A DNA stretch of 64,000 bases. It comes from Panagrolaimus kolymaensis. Taxonomy: Eukaryota > Nematoda > Chromadorea > Rhabditida > Panagrolaimidae. The notes beneath the pieces were generated by a model, which made no database searches, was not told where the DNA came from, and saw nothing but the letters and a program-made list of their open reading frames with translations. The stretch lies in the NCBI GenBank assembly GCA_028622995.1, contig JAJQJQ010000013.1:868001-932000 (forward strand). Reading direction: 5' to 3'. The position numbers and the translations under genes are program-made. Shown one piece after another: positions 12,901-24,581 of this stretch (its first letter is position 1; every line of letters begins with the position of its first letter).

Positions 12901-14531
12901 GCATTTGAACGAATAAAAAAATGGCAGAAGAAGAAGAAGTTGTTGAAGAATGAATTAGATTATGTAAGAAGAAGAGTAAAATGAAATTTTTTTTAAGGAT
13001 ATGAAAGAGAAGCATTAGGTTTGATAAAAAAATAATAAAATTTTTGCGTCCTTTGCCAATTTTATTAGTAAAAGGAGGCTCTTTGATAAGGAGATGAAAG
13101 AGATGATGAAAAGGATTTTTCTTTTTGTTTTATGTTTTTGTGATGAATGAAAGTTATTTCATTGAAAAAATGTTAAAACTTGACCATGCTTGTTGTTGAT
13201 TACTTCAGTCGTGTTAGCTTTGCATTTTTATCACACTTTAAGGTTAGAGACTTTGTAAGATTAAGCATAGCCGTTTTTTTCCAGAAACAATAAAATTTGT
13301 ATCTCAAAGGTCTTTAAAAATTTACGTTTTCTCTTTAAAAAAATACACACCATTTTGTTGTTTCAAAAAAATGGAATAGTTGCAAAATAGGGAAGCATTT
13401 TTTTTCATCCGGGTTCAAAAGAAAAAACTTCTGAATAGTTAAGCATGGAAAAAACTAAAACTCTTTGCTTTTGCTTTTTTTGCAACATTTTACGTGGAAA
13501 GAAGAAAAAAATAGTAAGATTTTTTGTTGTCGCTGCTGCTGCAAACTGAATTATTTTCTTTAGTAAAAAGGATTTTTTGAAGACAAATAAATGAATGAAT
13601 GTTTAATGATGCCATAATAAACAAAATGTTTGAAGGAATCAAAAAATAATGTAAAAATTAGCTACGATTGAAATATGTTTGATTGAAGGAATAGTTTAAC
13701 GGGTATTTGTTATTCGATGTTCAAAAGTTGAAGCTTAACAGATATGAGTTTGATTTTTTAGTGGCAATACACCTTTTTCGTTGTCCAAAAATTTTGTGTT
13801 CATCGTTATAGTTAATAGCTTCAAAACTAAAGATGTTTGTGCATACATTCTTGAATGAGTTGAAAGTATGAGCAAAAAAATAGTCTTTGATTTAATTGAA
13901 AGTTAACCATGCAAACCTTTTAAAACCCAATAAAAAAAAGTTTTATTCTTTGTAAAAAGCTTCAATTCAATAAAGCCTTTTTGTTATCCCAAAGGAGCTA
14001 TTTTAAACTAGATTTTCCAATCCGTAATAATAAAACTAATTGAATTGAATGAAGAAACGCGGTTTTAACCTAAAGAATGACTCATGAAAATCTCTTTTTT
14101 TTTCAAATTTAATTTTAATCTTCCTTTTTTTTTCAGTATCCATATTTTGTTGAAGCTCTTGGTTTGGCTGCTCTTTTAACTGAAGCATGTCTCGCTCTTC
14201 CACAATTAATCAGAAATTTTCGTTGTAAATCTACTTCTGGAATGAGGTAAGTTTTTTTTTGGCTCATTTAATCGCATTTTTGATTGAAAGATAATCCATA
14301 ATAACTTTTTTTAGTGTCAAAATGGTTCTTCTATGGTTAATGGGTGATCTTGGTAAAACACTTTATTTTGTAATTCGAAATAATCCTGCACAATTTTGGT
14401 TATGTGGATCCATTCAAATTACTATTGATTGTTTAATTATGGGTCAAGTATATTTTTATGGTAAACGATCATCAAGGGTTCCCACAACTGATCTCGATCC
14501 TCAAGAAGAATACAATGATAAACCTAATTAG
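3916..14531 (+). CDS. SLC66A2: PQ-loop membrane transporter SLC66A2 (PQLC1)
   Basis: Exons 3916..3970, 5864..6026, 6124..6257, 10844..10953, 14137..14246, 14315..14531; 262 aa, close to the ~270 aa of the human protein. Two PQ-loop repeats are visible: GGAIPYVPQYMEI near residue 40 and ACLALPQLIRN in the second half, each within a three-helix bundle, giving seven predicted membrane spans. Conserved blocks include LCTANILRILFWFGKRFE and SGMSVKMVLLW. The family sits in endosomal/Golgi membranes; human SLC66A2 is linked to lipid scrambling and retrograde transport. The 3916 exon aligns well with the human N-terminus; an alternative first exon lies at 5682. The intron 6258..10843 contains an entire receptor gene on the other strand. 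The donor at 10954 is GTTGGT. AATAAA at 14677. Confidence 0.9.
5682..5808 (+). other. SLC66A2: Candidate alternative first exon of SLC66A2
   Basis: ATG 5682 opens a 42-codon stretch rich in Ser/Thr, then a hydrophobic end (IWLYFLALPYL). It stops in phase 1 before GTTTAT at 5809, exactly the phase needed to join exon 5864 and replace the 55-nt exon at 3916. It would give a 286-aa isoform with a different N-terminus. The donor is weak, and the 3916 exon is the better match to orthologues, so use of this exon is inference. Confidence 0.45.
6586..9728 (-). CDS. Biogenic-amine GPCR, octopamine receptor-like
   Basis: Seven exons (high to low): 9654..9728, 8425..8910, 8167..8367, 7710..7947, 7549..7605, 7179..7476, 6586..7129; about 632 aa, phases consistent. 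Rhodopsin-class marks are all present: TM1 GN, TM2 GLTDFLVG, the amine-binding Asp in WVAADVTFC of TM3, SVDRYLAV, TM6 FLFCWLPFF, TM7 NPIIY. The stretch RTHERIAKTLGVVS and IASWLGYCNSMLNP is typical of nematode SER-3/SER-6/OCTR-1 octopamine receptors; which one is uncertain. The N-terminus is short and Thr/Asn-rich with N-glycosylation sequons. TM5 lacks the usual serine pair at the amine-contact position (RYLAHSVIFAFF). The C-tail is long, about 270 aa, with basic, acidic and Ser-rich patches. The gene lies wholly inside an SLC66A2 intron on the opposite strand. Confidence 0.85.
10954..14136 (+). other. SLC66A2: Large SLC66A2 intron, no gene seen
   Basis: 3.2 kb of A/T homopolymer-rich DNA between two coding exons. 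Open frames in it are short, low-complexity and lack splice-consistent coding signal. It ends in a clean pyrimidine tract and TTTCAG. Confidence 0.6.
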
Positions 14532-15103
14532 TTAATTATAAATTCTTTGTGCAAACTTTTTTTTTGTTCTCATTGTTTTTTATTTTATAATTCCTTTCAT
14601 TTCTGTCTGTTTATAAGATATCTTTGTTTGAGGATTTCTATTTTATACTGTTTAACTGACTTTTTTACTGTAAAATAATAAAGCTTTTATTAATTTTGAG
14701 TTTTTTGTTTTTGGATTTGGAATGTAATAATTGTCGAATTCGAGTAAAATGGAATCAGTATCAAAGGGGAGCAGGGTTTTGGCGGAATTACGATAACAAG
14801 TTTCCAATAAAAATTTGAGGAAAAATAAGTGATGAAACTACTGCACCAGCAGCAACAGCAACTTTGATTGCAAAAAAAAGTTAGAAAATTTTTCAGCAAA
14901 CGTTAGTTGCCATAAACCAAAAAAAATCAATCTCAACACGAAAAAAATTAGCGTGCAGTCATTTTTCTTCAATGTTTTTTTTTTTGCAACTTTGCAAATT
15001 TCAAGTAAATTTTTTTTACAATCACTTTTGCATTTATTTTTTGCTTCATTCAATCAAACACATTTTCATTGTTGCTCATCAAAGAAGTGTGCTTTCAAGA
15101 AAA
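14532..15103. other. Intergenic region between SLC66A2 and anillin
   Basis: Contains the SLC66A2 3' UTR with AATAAA at 14677 and the 5' region of the anillin gene. No additional exon is apparent. Confidence 0.5.
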
Positions 15104-17372
15104 ATGGAAGAATATATGGATGCTGATTTTCCTTCACCACCGCCATCAATTTCGGCAGGCCAAGATACTCCAATTTCTCGTCATCAATTTGCTTCAAATA
15201 ATGTCGTCGTTGGTGGTGGTTACAAGAGACCTCATCATTCTTCAAATGAACCTGATGATTCTGATCCTGGATATTATGATAAACTTTATGAAGGATTTAC
15301 TATCAGGCCACAACATTTTTCACAGGTATTACGTTTTTTTTTGTTGTTTTATCTTGTTATTGCCTGATTTTGTTCACAATGTGTTTACTAGACAAAGCTC
15401 TAACTCTTTGTTTTTTAGCGGCTTCCTGAAGAATTTGAACGTAGGAAAGATCAAATAGAAGTGAACCCTCCTGTTTTCAAGAACATATTGGCAAAATGGA
15501 AAAATGTTGAGAAAGAAAGAGCCAACAGAAATGATCCTTCTCCGCGGTATGAAAAAGAAAATGGTTTCAAAGTATCAAATCAATTTAGAAATTTTCTTCT
15601 TCCATCTGAGAAAGGACAAGAAAAACGACATAACTTTGATGAATATTCTGGTGGAAATCATTCTTCGTTCAAAAAGCCTCGTCTACCAGCATCCAAAGCT
15701 CTTCCATCTCATCATTGGACACCTGATTCTCGTTCTTCTAATTTTCGTCCTGCTGCTCAACATCGTAACCATGAACTCCGGCCAAGTATTAGTGATGATG
15801 GTCATCCTAATTATGCAACTTATACGACATCTTTTGCTTCAATTCCGACGCCTAATCTTGCTCTTCGTGTCTCATCTCAACGTCGTGAAGCGTATAATCC
15901 GAACATGATGAGGGACGTTTTCCAGCCTTCAAGTTCATTGGCATCCTTTCAACAACATGGTCATGCTCTTCGTCGCCTTAATCTTGATGACTCGTTGGTT
16001 TCCTTTGAAACTACAAATCGATATATTCCTGAATCTGATTTTGAAAGATTTCATTCGGTTTGTTATTCACTCTTTTTGCTATCATTTTTATAACTTTTTG
16101 TCATTTTTAGCGATTACGTGCCAAACTCACCAATGAAACAAATCGACTTCACGAAGCTAAAGAAACTGTTACGTATTGGCATAAGAAAGAAAAAAGAAAC
16201 TACTCATGGAATGAAATTTGTGCTCATGCTTTACTCTTGATCTCGGAACTTCGGATCACTACCTACCAAGAATTGATTTCTCGTGTACAAACTTTTCAAC
16301 ATATGGCACTTGGACCTCCACCTCTTTCAATGACTGTTCGATCAACCTTCACCATCTTCAATATGGATATTCAACTTGGACGTTCTTACTACTTAAACAA
16401 TGCCAATACGAGTGAGTTTCCATGCTTTTCATTTTGTTTAATATTGTTCTTTTACGTTTTAGATACTGATTATGTCTTCATAGTTGTTGGTTCCACGAAT
16501 GAAAAAGTCATCGCAACACAATTGTTTCAACTCTCTGATACTGGTCGCTTGAAATCTCGCTCCATCCACATCGATGAAAAGATCGTCTTCAAGAACCTTC
16601 CATTGGACTTTCAAATTGACTTTTGTATCTATCTTATGAACCTTACTCCACGGCAGAAGGCTACAAAAAACGTGGCAAAGAAGGCAATCAGCTTATTATG
16701 CAAGTGTTTCAAAGCAGTACCTTTTAATAATGAGTACTTTTTTAGCAAAGATAACTCCACATTCTACGAATCTGAATGCAAGTATTGAATCAAAGAAAGA
16801 AAAAGATGTTACAACTTCGTTTCACCCTGCTGGAAGGTTTACTCTTCATCGCTCATCTGTTGGTCAATTTTCTGTCAATTTGGATCATCCTATTTATCCG
16901 TTTGATGGAACGGTCGAAATCAACACCAAAGTATCTCCATTGCCTAGTGAACTATCAATTGAAGTGAAAGGTGTATGGGTATGTTTGCTTTTTTCCATAT
17001 GTATATCTTTTGTGTTGTTTCTGTTTTCAGAAAATGTTTGCTGAAAATGACGATATTGAACCTGTGGACTTTTTCGTCATAATGAAAGATGGTATTATCA
17101 GTTTCTTCACCATTCCTGAAGCTGACGGTCCATTAGAAGCAGCAAAATTTATCGTTGATTGTTCAACTATTTGTGATGAAGAATTGGTTCCATTTACTCA
17201 TGATCCAGAAGAACAACTATTCACTTTCTGCATCAATATCGTTACCGTGGCTCGTGGAGAACAGCGTCATGATCATAAGAAAATGTTGATTGGAATCGAA
17301 AATGAAGACAACTTCAACCATTGGCTTCGAACTCTCAATATCATCTTGGAAGTTATTCGTGGTGATGGTTAA
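15104..17372 (+). CDS. Anillin-family protein (AHD and PH domain)
   Basis: Six exons: 15104..15325, 15419..16057, 16111..16411, 16463..16699, 16746..16978, 17031..17372; about 657 aa. Residues 1-287 are polar and probably disordered, rich in Ser, Pro, Arg and His. From about residue 288 come a helical hairpin (RLRAKLTNETNRLHEAKETV, then ICAHALLLISELR) like the RhoA-binding part of anillin, a C2-like beta region (YVFIVVGSTNEKVIATQLF), and a divergent PH domain in the last ~140 residues. Anillins scaffold RhoA, septin and actomyosin at the cleavage furrow or germline bridges. C. elegans has three paralogues; length fits the shorter ANI-2/ANI-3 type, with no myosin- or actin-binding repeat recognised. 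The fourth intron is best read as GC-AG from 16700 (GCAAGT), or as a 40-nt GT-AG from 16706. AATAAA at 17463. Confidence 0.72.
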
Positions 17373-19217
17373 GAAGAAGAACTTCAAATGTTTTTATTTT
17401 TTTGTTCTATTGTTGTCTAAATTTTAAATGTTTGTGTGTTGTGAAACTTATTAAACAATATTAATAAAAAGTTTTATCTTCATTCTTTGCTTTTGTTGTT
17501 GTTTTTTACTTATTCTTTTCTTTGTTTGGTTAGGATTTTCTTGCATTTGGGATGGAAGGAAATGAAAGGCAGAGATTGATGAAACAAAGAAGTAGTGAAG
17601 ATGATCGTTTGTTTATCTGATGTCGCTTATAACTTTCTTGCATCAAAGCTCTATTAAAGGGTGGACTCATTGTTAGTGGTGGTTTAGGAGCTAATGCAGT
17701 GATGGTACACCGATGGACTATCTTCATTGGCAAGAAGGAGCTCCCCAATCAAATCCAAAAATACCTTTTGTACTAATATAAATATAGATGAAACAATTAG
17801 TAATGATTTAGATTATAAATATATTTCACAATTTTACTGTAAAAACCTTCACATTAAGTTCATAACGAAACGCGTCGAGCAACGTTTGGAAAAGTTGGCC
17901 AAAAAGGTTTATGTTTGTGAAGGTTGTGATTTTTTCTTAAATTTGCATATGGATTTGCTTCTAGTTTCATACTGTCTTTTAATACTGTCTTTGCTCTTTT
18001 TATTGATACTATTGAGGAATCCTATCTCTTAATTTTTTTCTTTTTTGGTTTTTGACCATCACATTCAGATTTAGAGGGGAAATGATAGTTGCTTCATTTG
18101 AATGAAGAAAAAAAGAAACATGTTCATGATTCAGAAGAAAAAAGGTTATGTTAAAGCTTCATGTTATGTAAAGATGCTCATAATCGTCGTCAAACATATT
18201 TAGAATTAACCGGAATCAAATTAAATGCAACTAAATTTATCTTCTGTTAATCCATTTTCAACAAAAATAAATTTTTTTAGCACAGAATTTTCCATTGAAA
18301 CAAGTAAAGAAGTACATTTCCCTGATTGTCTGCACCTTTATTTTTCTTCACCTTCCATCACTTTAGTTTTTGATACAAAAACCTTTCAAAAAAAATAATC
18401 TTTGGTTGTTAGCTTGCTAATGGCCCCATTATCTTGATGAGATCTGTAGGCACTCCGAAAGGTAGCGCTTTGCTCAACGGGATATTGATCTTTCTTAATG
18501 AGATCTGTAGGCACTCCGCAAGGAAGCGCTTTGCTCAAAAGGATTGAATTAATTTTTGTGAATACCAGTTCGCTGGGGGCCCATTCCTTACTTCGGTAAA
18601 AAAAACTTATTCAAACTTCCTCGAAGAAGCTAGAATATTTTATTATGTAAAAAACCAATTCATGCGAAATAAATTTTGGAGAAACACATCTTTCAAATCA
18701 AATGATTTACTTTATCCTTCAATTTTAATGAACGCCCAAAGTTTACGTTCACGATTTTTGTTGGAGGACTTTGAGGCTGCTTTATTGGATTGAATAAATT
18801 TGTAATAAATAAATGCACAAACTTTTCATGGTCACGAAAATGAAACAGAAAAAGTGTAATTCTCCAATATTTATCTTCAACAAATCATATGGTTGAAGCT
18901 TTGACATGCCTCCATTTCGAGGTTGATTAACTCAAACTTTTCAGCGTTATGCGGTTTCAACCAATTTGCTTTATGCATCAAGAAAGCAAACATTGAAACC
19001 TTGGTAATGGCAGCGGATTAACTCTTGCTTATGTTGTTATAATATTAGCATCAAGAAATTATTTTTTTTTGGAAAACTTTAAGCATTTTACAAACGCCCA
19101 AAAGTAAAAACATTGACTTTTAAGATAATTTCTATAGACACCATTTACAAACAAACATAATTTATTTATTCAAAAACAAAAAGTTATAAAATTTAACAAA
19201 TAAGTAAAGCGGTATCA
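17373..19217. other. Decayed intergenic region with coding-like fragments
   Basis: No intact gene. Short coding-like scraps occur on the plus strand: about 17640-17740, 18170-18230 (KDAHNRRQTYLELTG) and 18663-18797 (MRNKFWRNTSFKS..., 44 codons). Their codon use is gene-like, but stops and frame changes separate them. They look like debris of one or more lost genes. A duplicated 41-bp unit lies at 18437-18538. Confidence 0.4.
18437..18538. repeat. Two-copy tandem duplication, 61-bp period
   Basis: A 41-bp unit beginning ATGAGATCTGTAGGCACTCC is present at 18437-18477 and 18498-18538, with two mismatches. The unit is more GC-rich than its surroundings. No RNA gene signature was recognised in it. 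Confidence 0.8.
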
Positions 19218-22200
19218 TTATTGTTCAGCAAGTTCTAGTTTGATTCTTTGAATAGCATTGGTTGATTGTTTTTCATCCTCTGGTGCTTCCACTTCATCAA
19301 ATCTTGATCGAATCGATTCGAAAACCATTTCGCTTTGTTGCTGATTGTAAAATCCTTTAGCAGCACGACCTAAAAAACCATACTAAGTAAGTCCTCATCA
19401 AACAGAAATAAAGAAAACTTACGCTTCTTTCCTCGAACAAACAATAAATCAGCTAAAGTTAATTCATCATCATGTTGTTCACCACTTTCTTCCATTTCTT
19501 TTTGCTTCTTTGTGATCCATCGAGGTTGATAAGCACCCATTTGAGTTAGTTGGGATTTATCTTTCACCACTTCAGGTCTCAATGCAACAACTTCGAGATT
19601 ATTTATTTGAACGTTTGAAGCAGAAGAGGTTGACGGCACTTCGGTTGGGATAGCAGGAGCAGATGCAAGAATACTTTCTGGTGGTAAAGCAGAAATCACC
19701 ATATCAGCTTTTCGTTTTCTTCCTTTTGCTTTGGGTTTTGATGCACTTGAAATGACATTGGTTAATACAGAATCAATGGAGGTGTCAATTTTGTTTGAAT
19801 TCATCACTGAAAAGTAATCTCGTTAAAAGCCTTTCATAAATAAACCATAAACTCACTCATTCTTTTATAAACTCCAGGAATTTCTGATTCAGAAACGGTG
19901 CTTGTTCGTCCAACAATTAATGTATCGTCTTCAAAAACAGAGACACCTAAGGATTCATCATTTGTTTCTTCGAAAATTCTTTCTCTTTGACGTCGAACAT
20001 GTTGAGCTTGAATTTCTTGAAGAATTTTTAGTTTAGCTTCAGGAGATCGTTGACCATGTTGAAGTAACATTGGAAGGAAAAACATTTTGAACATTCGTGC
20101 ACGAAGAAGTAAATAATCAACAGAATTTAGGACACGTTGTGGAAGTTCAATTTCTAATCGTTGATTTGAAAATTCAGTGAAAGCAACAGGAGATCCATTT
20201 TCACCCAATTGATCAAAGTATCCACTTGGAACAGTAGTACAAATTTCACGTCCACGTGCCTAAAAAAGATTTTGTTATTACAGAAAGTTTAATATAAAGT
20301 GACAATAAGAAGAGGAAAAATGCGAGTGAAATCCATGCTAAGGTATAAAGTAATCTTACTAGCACAAAAAACCGACAAGAAAACAGAGCTTTATAGCCTT
20401 AAAATAACTTAATTCTGCTATATAAAGCTTCAATCAAAGCAAACATAAAGCATAAAACAAGAATTTCACAAATGTTGCAACAAGCATAAACAACAAAACA
20501 TACCCGCTATTGATGAAGAGCAGTTAAATTTCTACGACATGGCAGCATACAATCACTTATTAGCTTACAAAAAGCAATAAGAGATGGTGATTCTTCTGTA
20601 CAATTTTCATAAACAGCTGAAACTTCTTCGAATGTTAATTCCTAAAATATGAAGCGTTATCAACTTTATAAAGTAAACACATCAAACAAACTAACATTTC
20701 TATAATATTCGGTTGATCTTTTGACGGAATCCAATCTCCAATGCTTTTCATAAAAGTACATGCTTGATGAAACCAAATGTTTGTTTAAGTTTAACATCAA
20801 TCGAAGGATCATAGCTTCACGATCAGTCACCACTACTTTCCATTATCTCCATCTTCCATTAAAACCAGTTCGGTGATTCTTTTCTTAGTTCCATCTTTTC
20901 GATAAATCCTTTCTTCAGGAAGGTTGAGAAGCATTGCGATTTCAGGTGAAAGGACACATTTCACATTAGTGTTCATTTCCCCCCCCGTAATTGAAAAAAC
21001 GCGGGGACGGGACGGGGAACGTTTTCGGCGGGGAATTCCCCGCGGGGAATAAGCGGGGAAAATTTTTTCACGGGGAGTCCCCGCGGGGAATTAAAAATTT
21101 TTTTTTAATAGTTAATTCAACGAAAAAATTTTTTAAAATTGTTTTTATTGAGTTAATAATGCCTTTTTTATGGTTATTTTAACGTTTTTATGCTAAATGA
21201 TGGTTTTCAGAAGGATTTAACCCTTTTTTTAATGATTATTCTAATTATTCAAATTTTTGACGGGGAGAAAAAGTCCACGGGGACTCCCCGCGGGGAAAAA
21301 GGCGGGGAATTTTTTTTCACGGGGAATCCCCGCGGGGAGTCCCCGTCCCCGTTCCCCGCGGGGATCCCCGTCCCCGCGGGGACGGGAATGAACACTATTT
21401 CACATATGCGTTCACATTTTTCAACAAGTTCAGTTTCAGTTCTTACAAGAGCAAGACGTTTGACATCAGATGGTTTCAAATTTTTACCACGTCGTTGAAT
21501 TTTTCGTCGGCGAATTTGAATACGAGGTAGACGACGTTTTCTTTGTTGATCAAGATCACTGAAAAAGATGTGAATTAATAAGTGAAAAGAGGACAATGAA
21601 ATGGAGCAACATTCGAATATTTATACTGTAGTTTTGGTAATTTTAGTAAACTTCAAGAGCCAAAAAGCGTTTTTCAAATGGTTTCGCATTAAAAGGTAAA
21701 CAACATCCATCATCATTTCGAAGATATCAATAGTTACATTTTCCCATAGTGAATGTCAAAAAGCCTTACCTTTCTCTAACAACGATAACTTCATCCATCA
21801 ATTGCTTCACTCTTTCGATATCATCTTCTTTATATTTCGTTATCAAGTGATCAAACGGTTCGCCACAGCTGCTGAATTCTTTACATTCCATATCATGTAA
21901 TCGTTTTTCTTTCACTTAATTCTATTTGAATTTCTTCCAATTGTTGCCGGATTTCTTGAGGGAATGAACCATAAAGTTTTACAAAACGCCGAAGTCGAAC
22001 GTCATCAACGGTTAAACGTTTCTTCCATATTCCTGTTGCATATGCATGAACATCTCCAAATTGTTTTCGTCGTTCATCATCTACGGTATCAGCGACTTGA
22101 ATTTGTCCACTTCGGTTTAAAATGAATTCTCCAATATCAAATCATATGGTGGAAGATCCTAAATAGTGATTTGGGTTAAAAGGAAGAGAAAGCTAGTGAA

Positions 22201-23460
22201 ACACAAACCTTAATTTTACGATTCAAAAAACGACGAAATCTTGAACGAACATCAGCTGGATGACGATTAGATAAAAGTTCACTAATTTCTGACCATCTTC
22301 CACGACCAAAAAATCTGACAGCAGTTAAAATCATTTCATCTTCTTCTATGGTCCAATTTTGAAGTTTCTTTTGGAATCCAAAACATTGCTCCAACGTGAA
22401 CTACATTGAGGAGCACTTCTTCCAAAAACACATGACGCAATTCGATCCCAATCATATCGGCCATAACGATTGACAGCTTCCAAAAGGAACTGAAAAAGAG
22501 AAGTTAGTAAAAGAGGTAAAAAAGAAAGAGAAAAAAGCGTTTGAAAAAGAAAGAATGGTAAGGCTTAAAGTTGGCATTAAAAGGCAAGAGAGTAAAGCAT
22601 CTTTTACATAGCTATTAATGGCTTTCGAAGAGTGACATGTCGCACAAAAAACGTGGAATCTCTTAATGCTAACAAAACTTGTTTACAATCTCAAAACTCA
22701 TTACATAAGCTTGAAAAAGGATTTCATTACCATATCTTCAGCATGAGTCCATCGACCAATATGAACAGACATTATTCATCGTTGTCGTCGTCACTTGCTT
22801 CATCTTCGAAATCAGCATTGCATCAGATTCAAAGCCATCATTCAACTCACGAGTTGTTCAATCATGGAGTTCCTGGAAATAAAGTTGATAAGAAAACGAT
22901 TTATAGAAAGTGTGAAGAAACATAAAAAGCAAGTTTAATGTTTTATGACGCATTATTAGCTATCAACAGGATGCAAAAAGTTTAAGCATTACGGTATCGG
23001 AAACAGCTTTAACCATTTTTATTTCAAATATAATGATGCAAAGAAACTTACAGAAACTGTTGATTCATGTGGATATTGTCGATTTTGAACTGAAAAAAGT
23101 AAGGTTAAATTGATTACGGAAAGTTTCTTTAAAAAGACATACCTTGAATGGAATTAATCAATTCTTCTTCATTATATTCATAATTGTCACCAAAAATGGT
23201 TCAAATGGATCATTTTTATCCATTAATACTAGAAAGAGGGCATGGAAGTTTTCAACATCCTATCACATAAAAACTGTATTTCAAATTTATAAAGCTCAAG
23301 AAAAAAAGGATTTGTGCAAAAAGCTATATGTTAATACTATTGTGGATAAAGAAATAAAGGTAGTTCTTTAGAAACTTTGTATGGAAGCAAGGTATGGCGA
23401 ACATAACCAAAAACTCCAACGACTCCACCAGGCCCGAAAGATAAGCTTCGTCTCATACAT
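19218..23460 (-). pseudogene. Broken Myb-repeat gene (SNAPC4-like)
   Basis: Splice-bounded exons carry two or more Myb/SANT repeats: GRWTHAEDM spliced to FLLEAVNRYGRYDWDRIA (22394-22491 and upstream), then NWTIEEDEMILTAVRFFG ... GRWSEISELL (22205-22394). These resemble SNAPC4, the Myb subunit of the snRNA activator complex. The frame is broken repeatedly: at the CTTCAAAATTGG run near 22355, by a 5-nt duplication near 22135, in an A-run near 21905, after GGAAAG near 20850, and by an in-frame TAG at 20517-20519. An hAT-type MITE sits in a coding exon (20967-21397). The 3' exons (19834..20260, 19419..19805, 19218..19371) remain open, ending ..KLELAEQ. Neighbouring genes have no such errors, apart from one possible slip in the BTB gene, so decay is likelier than poor sequence. 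Exact family is uncertain. Confidence 0.6.
20967..21397. mobile_element. Non-autonomous hAT-type element (MITE), 431 bp
   Basis: Perfect 11-bp terminal inverted repeats: TAGTGTTCATT at 20967 and AATGAACACTA ending at 21397. They are flanked by a perfect 8-bp direct repeat TTTCACAT (20959-20966 and 21398-21405). An 8-bp duplication and TIRs starting TAGTG fit the hAT superfamily. The interior has no transposase. Its arms are strikingly GC-rich, with many copies of CCCCGCGGGGA/GGGGAAT palindromic units, around an AT-rich core. It interrupts a coding exon of the Myb-repeat pseudogene. Confidence 0.88.
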
Positions 23461-24581
23461 TCTTTTTCAAGAAAAACCATAACTCAAAATACAATTTTAA
23501 AAAAACGAGAGAAAAGAAGCGTTTGTTTATACGGGGAAAAAATATTGATGTGAGAGCTATATAGTAGTGAACGACTAAAAGTTTACTAATGGAACAGGGA
23601 AAGATAAACGTTTTCTCAAATAAGAAATCGACGATGGGAGTAAAATTGTTTGGTGGGATGGAATACGATCTTAAGCTAAACAAATCAACTGTATAAAAAA
23701 TATATATAAAGAAACACGTGAGGTGATAAAGGAATTCATTATGTAATTAAACGATATAAGGGAACTTTCAATAAGGTCATAAGAAAAGATGTAAAAAATA
23801 AAAAAGCAAAGCTTTGGTGAAGAAGAAAAAGAAAGCAGCATCAACGGTTTTTTTTTGTTTTGCAAATTGCAAACAACGCCAAAAGCAACGAGTGAAAAAA
23901 AGCGAGAGAGAAAAAAAAGAGCGTGGAAGAGAAAAGCAAAAAAAAAAAGCGTTCAATGTTTTCCTTTCTTTTTTGTTTGAAAGAGAAAAATTCTCCCGAA
24001 AACGAATCTGATTATAACGTTTGGTTTATTGATATCATACCTTTTTTGCCGTCATCAAAATAATAAGGCTATTAAACAGAGGTTAGTTGTTGCAAAGATG
24101 GTTTAACTTTATTCGATAAAACTTACAAAAAAAATTATAAACAAATGGAAATTATGATTTCTAAAAATATTGGATAAACAATGATTGAAGATATAAATAA
24201 ATACAGTAATCCTAAGATCTTTTACCAGAAATTTTTGAATTCCATTACAATATTTTTTTAACTAAAAGTCTATCTAATTTTTCACTTTTTGACATCCATT
24301 ATAGCGATAGCTTATGTTAAAAATGATCTTTTCAAGTGCTTGAGCTTGTTATAACTTTTATGCAGAATGTTCAAAGGGCTTTTTGTAACAACATCTTTGA
24401 AAAAGTGAATGTATGATGATTGAATTCATATTTATTACAAGAAGTATTGCTTTACTTATTAGTATTTTGCTTATGTTTAGGTTATAATCATCAATGTCTT
24501 TTTATTGTTTCAAGAAAAAATGAAATGCTTTAAAAAAAATTTCCTAATTACAAATAATAAAATTTTATTCATTTATTTTTT
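23461..24581. other. Intergenic region, nothing recognised
   Basis: AT-rich, with purine-rich runs near 23880-23960. No splice-consistent coding signal. The right end is the 3' flank of the carboxypeptidase gene. Confidence 0.5.

Noticed and set aside
18437..18538. Possible small RNA genes (SmY or spliced-leader type) in the duplicated units
   Set aside because: No Sm site, leader sequence or stable paired stems could be shown in both copies.
20991..21498. Open frames through the GC-rich region
   Set aside because: They are generated by the repeated GGGGA units of the MITE and do not encode a transposase.
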